This document shows, in pieces, positions 25,294-34,064 of a stretch of DNA of 64,000 nucleotides. The notes beneath the pieces were generated by a model. It had not been told where the DNA came from and ran no database searches. It saw nothing but the letters and a program-made list of their open reading frames with translations. A program made the translations under genes and the position numbers. How positions within the stretch are numbered: position 1 is the first letter of the stretch; the number at the start of each line of letters is the position of its first letter. The DNA is from a bacterium D16-51 (GTDB lineage Bacteria > Bacillota > Clostridia > Lachnospirales > Lachnospiraceae), in the NCBI GenBank assembly GCA_003612285.1, contig RAYE01000004.1, positions 62,001 through 126,000 of the forward strand, given 5' to 3'.

Positions 25294-26515
25294 GGAAGAA
25301 AAAGAGAGATGCCACCAGATACAAGAAATTATTGTAGATGAGATAAACCGTAAAGACGGGGTATCAGATGATGAAATTTTAGAAAGTATTGAAGAGCATG
25401 TTCTGAGAATGGGACATACGGTCTATTTGCCCGCTGGAAAAAAAGATGAGATGATCCGGGCAGTCTTTAATTCAATTCGTAAACTGGATGTCTTACAGGA
25501 AATCCTGGAAGACAGCAGCATCACAGAAATCATGGTCAATGGGCCAAATCACATTTTTATTGAAAAGGAAGGGCATTTGCAGCCATATCCCAAAACATTT
25601 TCCAGCCGGGATAAGTTGGAGGATGTCGTACAGCAGATTGTAGGGAAAGTAAACCGCAGGGTAAATGAAGCAAATCCGATTGCAGATGTCAGGCTGTTAG
25701 ACGGCTCCAGGGTAAATGTTGTGCTGCCGCCGATTGCGCTGGATGGCCCGGTAGTAACAATCCGTAAATTTCCGGATGAGCCGATTTCAATGGAAAGCCT
25801 GGTAAGGTTAGGTTCGCTTACAGAAGAAACTACTGGTTTTCTGGAAAGATTGGTAAAAGCGAAATATAACATATTTATCAGCGGTGGGACAGGCAGTGGA
25901 AAAACAACTTTTTTAAATGCCCTGTCAGAATATATCCCTTCTGAAGAACGGCTGATTGTAATTGAGGATGCCGCAGAGCTTCAAATCAGGGGGATTCCAA
26001 ACCTTGTCAGGCTGGAGGCACGCAATGCCAATATTGAAGGGAAAAATGCTGTTACAATCCGGGATTTGATGAAATCAGCCTTGCGGATGAGGCCAAGCAG
26101 AATAGTACTTGGCGAGGTCCGGGATGCTGCGGCATGTGAACTTTTGAATGTTATGAATACCGGGCATGACGGAAGTCTTTGCAGCGGCCACGCAAACAGC
26201 CCAAAAGATATGCTAAACAGGCTTGAGACACTTGTATTAACAGGGATGGATATTCCTTTATTGGCAGTGCGCAGCCAGATTGCATCTGCAATTGATATTA
26301 TTGTGCATTTGGGGCGTCTGCGGGACAAATCCAGGAAGGTGTTAGAAATTGACGAGGTGATTGGGATGCAGCAGGGGGAAATCCAGATACAGCCGCTCTT
26401 TTGTTTCCGGGAAGAAGGGCAGGATGGAACAGGGCGGGTGAGGGGGAAACTCTGTAAGACGGAAAATACCTTGTTTCACCAGGAAAAGCTTCATGCAGCG
26501 GGGATATCCATATGA
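25283..26515 (+). CDS. tadA: Tad secretion ATPase TadA/CpaF
   Basis: A 410-residue hexameric ATPase that powers pilus assembly. It has SSITEIMVNGPNHIFIE, the Arg-rich VNVVLPPIALDGPVVTIRKF, Walker A GGTGSGKTTFLNAL, the Asp box IVIEDAAELQI, Walker B RPSRIVLGEVRDAAA and the His box NTGHDGSLCSGHANSP. A second in-frame ATG lies at 25271; 25283 (MTDEEEKE) is preferred for its GGGGTGGG site. It overlaps the next gene by four bases. Confidence 0.93.
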   Translation: MTDEEEKERCHQIQEIIVDEINRKDGVSDDEILESIEEHVLRMGHTVYLPAGKKDEMIRAVFNSIRKLDVLQEILEDSSITEIMVNGPNHIFIEKEGHLQPYPKTFSSRDKLEDVVQQIVGKVNRRVNEANPIADVRLLDGSRVNVVLPPIALDGPVVTIRKFPDEPISMESLVRLGSLTEETTGFLERLVKAKYNIFISGGTGSGKTTFLNALSEYIPSEERLIVIEDAAELQIRGIPNLVRLEARNANIEGKNAVTIRDLMKSALRMRPSRIVLGEVRDAAACELLNVMNTGHDGSLCSGHANSPKDMLNRLETLVLTGMDIPLLAVRSQIASAIDIIVHLGRLRDKSRKVLEIDEVIGMQQGEIQIQPLFCFREEGQDGTGRVRGKLCKTENTLFHQEKLHAAGISI

Positions 26516-27240
26516 GAGAAATCGACGGTTGGAAAATATATGCAAAAGGATTTGGGAAAGGGTTTATAAAGGCAGTGTTAATCAGTTATCTATTTTACCG
26601 GAGTAAGTGGATAAGCCTGGTTCTTTCATCCGGATTTGGGTTTGTTTCTATTTTTCTGGAAAAGAAGGAGCACCACAGGAAGCAGTGTTATGAAATCACT
26701 TTGCAGTTCCGGGAAGGTCTTTATGGGATTGCGGCGGCACTTGGGGCAGGCTATGCAATGGAAAATGCAGTGGAAGAGGCAAGGAAAGATTTATTGCTTT
26801 TGTATGGCGAAGATTCCCTTTTAGCGGCAGAGTTTCTGTGGATAAAACAGAGGCTGGAACTGAACCAGCCATTAGAAAAAGTATTTCTGGAGTTTGCAAA
26901 ACATTGGAAATCAGAAGATATTATGCATTTTGTGCAGGTACTCCAAACTGCAAAGCGTACAGGGGGTGATCTAATAGCGGTTACAAGGATGGCAGCAGAA
27001 AAGATTGGGGAAAAAATAGAGGTAAAGAGGGAAATCCATACTATGATTGCAGGAAAGAAAATGGAGGGGCGTATTATGAATATGATACCCCCGGGGATTA
27101 TCCTTTATTTCTGGCTGAGTTCCCCAGGATTTCTTGATTGCCTTTATAAGGCTTCTGGGAGAATGGTTATGACGGTGTTGTTAGCGCTGTATCTTCTTGC
27201 ATATTGGTGGAGCGGAAAAATCAGTGATATACAGGTGTAG
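26512..27240 (+). CDS. TadB-like inner-membrane pilus platform protein
   Basis: A 242-residue type II/IV secretion F-domain protein. The cytoplasmic GspF domain (residues about 60-165) contains LYGIAAALGAGYAMENAVEEA and LQTAKRTGGDLIAV, flanked by hydrophobic segments at the N- and C-termini. The start overlaps tadA by four bases (ATGA). It works with the downstream TadC-like protein to form the assembly platform. Confidence 0.85.
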   Translation: MREIDGWKIYAKGFGKGFIKAVLISYLFYRSKWISLVLSSGFGFVSIFLEKKEHHRKQCYEITLQFREGLYGIAAALGAGYAMENAVEEARKDLLLLYGEDSLLAAEFLWIKQRLELNQPLEKVFLEFAKHWKSEDIMHFVQVLQTAKRTGGDLIAVTRMAAEKIGEKIEVKREIHTMIAGKKMEGRIMNMIPPGIILYFWLSSPGFLDCLYKASGRMVMTVLLALYLLAYWWSGKISDIQV

Positions 27241-27290
27241 AGGGGGTGAGGATTTTTTGTTGGCCAATGGCAGTACATAAGGAGGGGGAA

Positions 27291-28757
27291 ATGGCAGGCG
27301 AAATTTGTTTTATTATTTTTATCCTGTTTGCTGGATATTTTCTTTGGGCAGGCAGGTTTTGGAAGGGAGAGGCCAGGGTGGAAGCAGAGGAATGGGTGGA
27401 AGGGAAAAGCTGGCATCATATTTTTGCTTTTGGCGTTTTGTTTTTTCTATCAGCCGGGAGAGAGCATTTTGGCATAAGGTTAAAAGGGGAACGGCTGGAG
27501 ATGATGAAAAAGCTCTACGTTGGGAAAGGGGAAAAGGATATCTTTTTTACTCATTATATAAAAAACGGCTCTGTTTTATCAGCGGTGGTATTGCTTTGTC
27601 TTTTCTCTGTTTCTATAGGCGGGCTGGCGGTGCAGGAGGGGCAGCTTTTGGAGGGATATTTCCTAAAGAGGGAGGATGTTTTGGGGCAGGAAAAAACAGT
27701 TGCCTTATCAGCCTCTATGGATGGGGAGGAAAAAGAAGTTTCAGTAGAAGTGTCCCATATCCAATATAATGCGGAGGAGCTTTCTGCGAAGTTCCAGGAA
27801 GCAAAGGATTATGTAAAGCACAGTTATTTAGGGGAAAACAGTTCGCCGGAACAGGTGATAGAACCGCTTTATCTGGCAGGGAGGATTCCCGGAAGCGCAG
27901 TTGAAGTAGAGTGGCAGCTTGGGGCAGATGGGATAGTACGGGAGGATGGAAGCCTTTCAAATGAAGAGCTGGATAAAAGCTGCCAGACAGAAATTACTGC
28001 AGTTTTTACTTATGGGGAAGAAACAGAAACGATGGTACTACAGATGACGGTATTGCCTAAAAAGAAAACAGAAAAAGAGAAGGGGTGGGAACAATGGGAA
28101 AAGTGCCTGGAAAAAGCACAGGAGGAAAGCAGTTCGCAGGAATATCTGAAACTTCCGGCGCAGGTAGATGGAAAGGAGATAAATTATAAGGAGAAGCAAA
28201 TAAATGCTGCAAATATAATATTAGGGTTGTCCTTTTTTGGGATTGCTGCGGTATGCCTTCTTCAGGAGGAAAAACTGAGGAGGGAGATTGCAGAAAGAGA
28301 AAAGGAGATGCGTGCAGATTATCCAGAATTTGCTGAATATTTTGTGCTGCTGATTGGAGCCGGGATGAGCATTAAAGGGGCGTGGGAGAGGATTGTACGC
28401 GATTATCAGGAAACAAAGCGTACAGAAAGGAAACATTATGTCTATGAAGAGATGATGGTATCTGTTTATGAGATGGAAAATGGAATGGGAGAGGCAAGGG
28501 CATATGAACTTTTTGGGAAAAGGACAGGGCTTTTGCAGTATATGAAATTTTGTACGATGATAGTACAGAACCTAAGGAAAGGCTCGGAAGATTTGTTGGT
28601 TCTTTTGGAGTATGAAGTAGAAGACGCTTTCCGTGAAAGGAAAGAGAGTGCAAAAGCATTGGGAGAGGAGGCAGGCACAAAGCTGTTAATGCCTATGATG
28701 CTTATGCTTGTAATTGTTTTTGCAATGATATTGTATTCTGCTTTTTATAATATGTAG
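27291..28757 (+). CDS. TadC-like platform protein with a large extracytoplasmic insert
   Basis: A 488-residue protein, long for TadC (about 300). The N-terminus has hydrophobic segments near residues 5-20, 43-55 and 93-112. About 190 residues follow that look exposed and beta-rich (HIQYNAEELSAKFQEAKDYV, SAVEVEWQLGADG). A further membrane segment (ANIILGLSFFGIAAVCLL) and the GspF-type cytoplasmic domain (YFVLLIGAGMSIKGAWERIV, MIVQNLRKGSEDLLVLLE) come after it. The start at 27291 has AAGGAGGGGGAA. The insert has no recognised function; contact with the pilus subunit or envelope is a guess. Confidence 0.8.
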   Translation: MAGEICFIIFILFAGYFLWAGRFWKGEARVEAEEWVEGKSWHHIFAFGVLFFLSAGREHFGIRLKGERLEMMKKLYVGKGEKDIFFTHYIKNGSVLSAVVLLCLFSVSIGGLAVQEGQLLEGYFLKREDVLGQEKTVALSASMDGEEKEVSVEVSHIQYNAEELSAKFQEAKDYVKHSYLGENSSPEQVIEPLYLAGRIPGSAVEVEWQLGADGIVREDGSLSNEELDKSCQTEITAVFTYGEETETMVLQMTVLPKKKTEKEKGWEQWEKCLEKAQEESSSQEYLKLPAQVDGKEINYKEKQINAANIILGLSFFGIAAVCLLQEEKLRREIAEREKEMRADYPEFAEYFVLLIGAGMSIKGAWERIVRDYQETKRTERKHYVYEEMMVSVYEMENGMGEARAYELFGKRTGLLQYMKFCTMIVQNLRKGSEDLLVLLEYEVEDAFRERKESAKALGEEAGTKLLMPMMLMLVIVFAMILYSAFYNM

Positions 28758-28852
28758 CGACATGATGGCTGTTATTTACAGGTGCATAGTTATGGTATAC
28801 AGGGCGTGATTGGAATGAATTTTTTGGCGCGTTCTGGGAAAAGGAGGGATAT

Positions 28853-29041
28853 ATGGAGCTGTTAAAGGCGTTTTGGGAGGAAGAAGATGGAGTTGGGATT
28901 ATTGAGATTATTTTGATTTTAGTTATCCTGATAATGATTATTGTGATTTTCCGGGAGCAGATTGTTAAGATTATCACTAGCGCATTTAAAGAAATTAATG
29001 GAGGGGCAGATTCTGTAAATAAAAAAATATCGCTAAAGTAA
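28853..29041 (+). CDS. Flp1-type pilin (major Tad pilus subunit candidate)
   Basis: A 62-residue prepilin-like protein: a short acidic leader (MELLKAFWEEEDGVGIIEII), then one long hydrophobic helix (residues 15-40) and a short polar tail. Such clostridial Flp1-like pilins are cleaved by the A24 peptidases of the same locus. AAAGGAGGGATAT precedes the ATG. Confidence 0.85.
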   Translation: MELLKAFWEEEDGVGIIEIILILVILIMIIVIFREQIVKIITSAFKEINGGADSVNKKISLK

Positions 29042-29078
29042 AATATACGGCTGTTGTTTGATAAAAATGGAGGGTACT

Positions 29079-30683
29079 ATGGTTTGGGAGAGAGAAGAAA
29101 GGGAGGTCCTGCTGTATAGAAAGGACTCAGAATCAGGAAGTATTACGATCTTTTTATGTATATTATTTTTACTGTTTTTTTCTTTGACAGGCGTGGCATT
29201 TGAAAATGTGCGTGTGCTGTCTTCGCAGGGATACATGCGGACGGCAGCATATGCCGCGGCTATGACAGTTTTTGGAAATTATAATAAGGAGCTGTATGAG
29301 CAGTATGGATTATTTGCCTATGGAGGCTTTGGGGGAAAGGGGGAGGATTCTTTAGCCAGGGATTTTAATGGGACGGTACTACAGAATATACAGGCGGCTC
29401 CTGAAAATGCAAAAGTTTCTTATGGTAACCTATACCGGATTGGCAGCGTGGAAAGTTATGTGGAGGATACAGGGTATTTGACAAACCGGGAAATATTTGA
29501 CGGACAGGTAAAAGCATGCCTGGAGGAAGAAGCAGTTCGCGAGTTAAAAGAAAAGCTGAAAGGAAAAATTTCAGGAGATCCAGAAGGGAGCGGGTTGGAA
29601 GAAAAGCTTGCTTTGGCAAAGGAATATGAAAAGGGGGAGTTTGATGGGCAGCAGGAGACAGGGGCAGGGCAGGAGACAGCCGGCGCGGAAGCTGGTACAG
29701 GAGAAGATTTGGCGGGAGGCAATCCCCTGGAAATATTTACAGATATGGTAAGAGATGGCGTACTTAACTTGGTTTGCGATGCCAAACGGTTGTCTGATGG
29801 GATTGTAGAAGGGCTGGAAGAGATAGGGGATGATGCAGGAAGTAAGGAAGGCAGCAGGGATAAGTGTGCGGCGGACTATTTAGAAGAGATGCTTGCGGGT
29901 GCAGAACTTCCGGCGGATAAAAATATTCTGGAGAGCGGGATACAGAAGCTTGCGTATATTGCATATGCAGAGAAACAGTTTAGCTCTTATGTGGCAGACA
30001 AGGGCCGTACAACAAAATATGGCATGGAGTATCTGGCTGGCGGGAAAAAAGAAGAAAAGGATAATTTATCCTATATAGTTAACCGTCTTTTAGGGATTCG
30101 GGCAATGATAAATTTTGCATGTATCGTGTCAAATGCAGCGCTGCAGGAAAAAAGCCTTGCTACAGCAACTGTGCTTGCAGGGTTTACAGGGATGCCGCCA
30201 GTGATTAAAGCGGTACAGTATGTAATTTTGCTGATATTTGCTTTTGAAGAGGCTTGCGTAGATGTCACAGCGCTTTTGGATGGGAGAAGTATTCCGTTTT
30301 TAAAAACAGCAAAGAACCTTAAAATGGCTTATGAAGAAATCTGCATCGCGTCAAAAGGACTGTTTGCTTCCAAAGCAGGGACATATCCTGTTAATGGGGC
30401 TCCGTCAGCAAATATCACATATCAGCAGTATTTATATCTTTTTCTTCTGCTAATTTCAGAAGAAAATCTGAGAAACCGAAGCTGTGATTTAATCCAATAT
30501 GATTTAAGAGAAAAATATAACCAGACATTTTGCCTGTCGGACTGTATTTGTACATGCCAGTATCATATTGATTATACAGTGCCATTCTTATTTGAAAACC
30601 TGCCTTTTTTGGAAAATGCAGGAGAAGAAGGGCAAGGGAATAGCAGGAGCCTGGAGGTGAATTATGGGTATAAAAGCAGATAG
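29079..30683 (+). CDS. DUF5702-type Tad-locus surface protein
   Basis: A 534-residue protein. A cytoplasmic start with SGSITIF leads into one membrane helix (residues about 24-43, FLCILFLLFFSLTGVAFENV), and the rest is predicted outside, with a Gly/Glu-rich linker around residues 190-215. This plan (SGSITIFL leader, long outer domain) is common in clostridial Tad loci where TadG-like minor pilins would be. Start 29079 has GGAGGGTACT; an upstream ATG at 29058 is weaker. It overlaps the next gene by 20 bases. Function beyond pilus association is unknown. Confidence 0.75.
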   Translation: MVWEREEREVLLYRKDSESGSITIFLCILFLLFFSLTGVAFENVRVLSSQGYMRTAAYAAAMTVFGNYNKELYEQYGLFAYGGFGGKGEDSLARDFNGTVLQNIQAAPENAKVSYGNLYRIGSVESYVEDTGYLTNREIFDGQVKACLEEEAVRELKEKLKGKISGDPEGSGLEEKLALAKEYEKGEFDGQQETGAGQETAGAEAGTGEDLAGGNPLEIFTDMVRDGVLNLVCDAKRLSDGIVEGLEEIGDDAGSKEGSRDKCAADYLEEMLAGAELPADKNILESGIQKLAYIAYAEKQFSSYVADKGRTTKYGMEYLAGGKKEEKDNLSYIVNRLLGIRAMINFACIVSNAALQEKSLATATVLAGFTGMPPVIKAVQYVILLIFAFEEACVDVTALLDGRSIPFLKTAKNLKMAYEEICIASKGLFASKAGTYPVNGAPSANITYQQYLYLFLLLISEENLRNRSCDLIQYDLREKYNQTFCLSDCICTCQYHIDYTVPFLFENLPFLENAGEEGQGNSRSLEVNYGYKSR

Positions 30684-31494
30684 GGATGTCCTCTGTTTTG
30701 ATGACACAGGTAAACAACCAGATAAACTATCAAATAATATAAAAATCTTGCAAAAATCAAAGGAGGCTCCCCCAAATTTTAAAGATCAGGGCAGAGGACG
30801 TCCCTGTCTGCTTTTCACTGGATCTCTTACAGTTGAGGCGGCGTTTAGTGCAGCACTTTTTTTCTTCGCGCTTTTTTCATTATTGTATTTGTTTGTAATG
30901 CTGTTTGGAGTTTGCCAGGTACAGATGCGCCTGGCGTCTGCGGTGCAGCAGTATGAATGCTATGGGACGAAGGCTGGTACAGTTGAGGGCCTTTTAAAGC
31001 AGCAAGTGCTGATTTGGTGGGATGAAAAGAGCGAAATCTGTTATGTTAAGCAAAAAAGGGAAATTCCATTTTTGGGCGGCCAGTTTTTTGGAGTTTGTTT
31101 GTATCAGCAGATGAAAATTAACCGTTATGAGGGAGAAAGTATGGCATCTGCTGCAGAGACAGAAGGGGAGTATGTTTATATAGCTGAGAATGGACGTGTA
31201 TACCATTCTGATAAAGGATGCATTTATCTGAATCCAGGGATACAAAGCATGCGCTATAACAGGGTAGAATCCTGTCGGAACCGTTCTGGAGGGAAATATG
31301 GAACCTGTAAAATTTGCTGTAAAGAGGCAAAAATAACTGAGAAAACGGTTGTTTATATTACCCCGTATGGCGACAGTTTTCATTTAGATAAGGCATGCAG
31401 TGGATTAAAGAGGACAATTCGGAAAGTTTTACTGTCGGAAATAGGAAAGATGCCGCCCTGCAGTAAATGTAAAAGGGGGACTGTCCGTGAATAA
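30664..31494 (+). CDS. TadE-like pseudopilin with two Cys/His metal-site motifs
   Basis: A 276-residue protein. After about 50 charged residues comes the prepilin-type segment GSLTVEAAFSAALFFFALF. The outer part ends with two similar units, VYHSDKGCIYL followed by CKICC, and FHLDKACSGL followed by CSKC. The H-x4-C...C-x2-C pattern resembles Ada-like or thermonuclease-tail zinc ribbons. GGAGGTG is 8 bases ahead of the ATG. In the context of the Tad locus it is a minor pilin; metal or DNA binding at the pilus tip is speculation. Confidence 0.7.
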   Translation: MGIKADRDVLCFDDTGKQPDKLSNNIKILQKSKEAPPNFKDQGRGRPCLLFTGSLTVEAAFSAALFFFALFSLLYLFVMLFGVCQVQMRLASAVQQYECYGTKAGTVEGLLKQQVLIWWDEKSEICYVKQKREIPFLGGQFFGVCLYQQMKINRYEGESMASAAETEGEYVYIAENGRVYHSDKGCIYLNPGIQSMRYNRVESCRNRSGGKYGTCKICCKEAKITEKTVVYITPYGDSFHLDKACSGLKRTIRKVLLSEIGKMPPCSKCKRGTVRE

Positions 31495-31514
31495 TAGCGT
31501 GAAAGGAGATATTG

Positions 31515-31949
31515 ATGCAGGAATATATACTTTATGGTTCGCTTTTTGTGTGCCTGTTGCTTGAAGCAGTGATAGATATTAGGAAACAGAAAATATGGCT
31601 TCCGTTGGTTTTAATAGAGATCCCTGTTTTAACAGGATTGAATTACAGTATGGGGCGGGGAGGCATAGCACTGTGGGCAGCTTCTTTTGGGACAGGAGTT
31701 GTTATTTACCTGGTCAGTATAGTTACAAAAGAACAAATTGGGAAAGGGGATGCATATCTGTTTGCAATGACAGGGGCAGGGATGGGATTTTTAGGGAATA
31801 TAGCGCTGCTGTATCTGACATTCTTTTTTGCTTTTTTGGCAGCTTTATTTTACTGGCTGGTAAAAAAGGCAGGACGGGGGTTTCGGATGCCATTGGCCCC
31901 TTTTGTATTTGTATCCTATTGTTTTATCCATTTGTGCAGGATAATATAA
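31515..31949 (+). CDS. Second prepilin peptidase-like membrane protein (A24 family)
   Basis: A 144-residue membrane protein with five to six hydrophobic segments. The two Asp sites of A24 peptidases are visible as DIRKQKIWL (residue about 20) and GKGDAYLF (residue about 76). It lacks the methylase domain of PilD. ATG 31515 follows AAAGGAGATATTG. Two distinct A24 genes in one Tad locus suggest that the Flp pilin and the TadE/G-type pseudopilins are cut by different enzymes (inference). Confidence 0.82.
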   Translation: MQEYILYGSLFVCLLLEAVIDIRKQKIWLPLVLIEIPVLTGLNYSMGRGGIALWAASFGTGVVIYLVSIVTKEQIGKGDAYLFAMTGAGMGFLGNIALLYLTFFFAFLAALFYWLVKKAGRGFRMPLAPFVFVSYCFIHLCRII

Positions 31950-31973
31950 GCGGAAAAGAGAAAGGAAGGAGAT

Positions 31974-32387
31974 ATGGAGAGAGGAAGTTATACGATAGAA
32001 GCGGCATTTATTGTCCCGGTTGTGGCAGGAATTGCTTTCCTTATCTTGTATACTCTGTTTTTGCAGCATGACAGGGTCATTTTACAGGCAAATCTGGATA
32101 ATGGGATTTTTTTGCTGGCAGAGGGGAAATATAAGGATAAGCAGGACTATGGCAAAGATTTGCAAAAACATTTATGGTGTATGGAAGTACAGGAAGCTGA
32201 ATTGTCAGATGGCATAGTTTTATTACAGGGAAAAGTGGCGGCAGAAGCTTTTTGGGAGATTCCTTTATTATCTTATTTTATTGCAGGAAAAGAGAGCGTA
32301 GTTCTTTCAGAGAGCTATGGCTGTCTTCAGCCAGAGGAATTGTTACGTTTGAAAACACGTTCAGGGAAAAGAGGCGGGGAAAAATAG
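31974..32387 (+). CDS. TadE-like pseudopilin
   Basis: A 137-residue protein that begins RGSYTIEAAFIVPVVAGIAFLILY, the SxTIEAA prepilin segment with one membrane helix, and continues with a short outer domain. GGAAGGAGAT precedes its ATG. It lies between the second peptidase and the FHA gene. Confidence 0.8.
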   Translation: MERGSYTIEAAFIVPVVAGIAFLILYTLFLQHDRVILQANLDNGIFLLAEGKYKDKQDYGKDLQKHLWCMEVQEAELSDGIVLLQGKVAAEAFWEIPLLSYFIAGKESVVLSESYGCLQPEELLRLKTRSGKRGGEK

Positions 32388-32398
32388 AAGAATTAGAA

Positions 32399-33355
32399 TT
32401 GGATGAAAAAAATTGCCAGGTGATTTGGAAGACGTCTGCTGTGCAGGCACAAAGTGCAGTATTAGGATGGCGGATGTTAGAGCACAATGATATTCCTGGT
32501 ATCCTGCCTTTTGATTATTATTATGCAGATGATCAAATTTGCTTCCGCTGTTTTTATGCCCCATTTGAGAGGATAAGCAGTTATTTTCAAAAAAACAGCG
32601 GAGATTTTAAGTGTATTTCCAGCATTTGCGAGGGCGTTTTAAAAATATTAGAACAAGGGGATGAATATCTGCTGGGACGTGAGGGATATTTGCTTTTGCC
32701 AGAATGGATTTTCTGGAACCGCTATGAAGGAAAGATAGCAGTCTGTTATTTTCCCGGCAGACAAGAAACTGCCCAAAAAGAATATATAAGTTTAGTCGAG
32801 TATTTGATGCAGCATACAGACCATTCTGATAAAAAGGCAGTTACATGGATTTATAATCTATATGATATGATAGTGTCTGGAGAATTTATTATAGAAAATC
32901 TTTTGCAATGCCTTCAAAAAGAGGAAAATTGCGGAAAAATATATGCAGAACGGATCGAAGAAACAGGTAATCCCCAAAAGGCAGAAAGTACAAATAGAAC
33001 AGAGGTAGAGAATATTTTTTTAAAACCTGTAGAGAACTGCAATGCAGGAAAGATACGGCGCTGGATTACGGAAAAACAGGGTGCAGGGATTTGTTTAAAA
33101 GAAGGAAAGGAGATTTTGGTTGGGAGGCGGGAAGGCAGCGGCATTTATCTGCCGTTTGATGAAATCAGCCGAAAACATGCAGTATTTTTATATGAGGGCG
33201 GTAAGTTATGTTTAATGGATCTTTCATCAAAAAATGGGACATATCTGAATGGTAAAAAAATATCCGCATATGCAAAAACACAATGCAGGGAGAATGATGT
33301 GGTTACATTTGCGGATATTTCCTGCCAGATTAAGATTCATAGGGGCTGCCAATAA
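32399..33355 (+). CDS. DUF6382-like protein with C-terminal FHA domain
   Basis: About 318 residues. The N-terminal 200 residues resemble the DUF6382 region found before FHA domains in Firmicutes. The last 90 residues form an FHA phosphothreonine-binding domain (VGRREGSGIYLPFDEISRKHAVF, DLSSKNGTYLNG). The start is uncertain: no ATG lies at the expected place, the TTG at 32399 follows the tadE stop and is taken here, and an ATG at 32252 lies inside tadE in another frame. It closes the Tad operon and could link pilus activity to Ser/Thr phosphorylation. Confidence 0.75.
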   Translation: MDEKNCQVIWKTSAVQAQSAVLGWRMLEHNDIPGILPFDYYYADDQICFRCFYAPFERISSYFQKNSGDFKCISSICEGVLKILEQGDEYLLGREGYLLLPEWIFWNRYEGKIAVCYFPGRQETAQKEYISLVEYLMQHTDHSDKKAVTWIYNLYDMIVSGEFIIENLLQCLQKEENCGKIYAERIEETGNPQKAESTNRTEVENIFLKPVENCNAGKIRRWITEKQGAGICLKEGKEILVGRREGSGIYLPFDEISRKHAVFLYEGGKLCLMDLSSKNGTYLNGKKISAYAKTQCRENDVVTFADISCQIKIHRGCQ

Positions 33356-33385
33356 ATTAACTGGGAGTGAGTTTCAAAACACGCT

Positions 33386-33811
33386 TTAGTCAAAAACAAC
33401 CGGGTCTTCCCGATATTCTGTCTTGATAACAATATAGGGATAAGATGGGGCGCCGGATACAGGTTCGTCTTTTTTGGGACCGAACAATTCTGTATCAAAG
33501 TAGAGGCAGTCGCCAGACTGGTAAAAATCATGTATTACAATACTGTATCCGCCGCTGGACTGCTTGCCATAGCCTTTGATTACATAGAGGCAGCCATTGT
33601 CTGAAAAAGTCAGTTCAAATGAATTTTTTTGCCGTTCTTTGATTAATTCCTGCAGTTCTTTTGGTATATCTGTCCCTGATACAACGGTAAACTCTACGGT
33701 ATTTGTTTTTTCCGGCGCTTCACTTTTACTACAGCCGGCCAGAATAATACAGAGGCAAAGGGAAAAAAGGATACCCAGGCGGTGTGGAGAACAGCCTAAA
33801 CGATGCAGCAT
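33386..33811 (-). CDS. Lipoprotein with PrcB-like C-terminal domain
   Basis: A 141-residue lipoprotein: signal with lipobox LAGC near residues 24-27, then an outer domain with GKQSSGGYSI and SYPYIVIKTEY, the pattern of the protease-complex PrcB C-terminal domain. It faces away from the Tad operon. Function is unknown; a role in envelope protease control is only suggested by the domain. Confidence 0.7.
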   Translation of the reverse strand: MLHRLGCSPHRLGILFSLCLCIILAGCSKSEAPEKTNTVEFTVVSGTDIPKELQELIKERQKNSFELTFSDNGCLYVIKGYGKQSSGGYSIVIHDFYQSGDCLYFDTELFGPKKDEPVSGAPSYPYIVIKTEYREDPVVFD

Positions 33812-34064
33812 ATAAAATTCTCCTGTTGCAAATGATTGTTATTATATATGAGATTTTACCAAAAAATATGCATTTTTGCTTAAAATATGGAAAAAATATG
33901 TATAGAATGACGAAAAAAAATGCGGAAATTGCTTTTTGGATGCCTGTGTTATATAATAGAAAAGAATAACGGCATTTTGGTGAATTGCTCTGTTGATTTT
34001 TAGTGCATACAGAGTTTTATCAGATATTTTATAATATAGTGCAAATGACAGGAGGACTAGTAGT

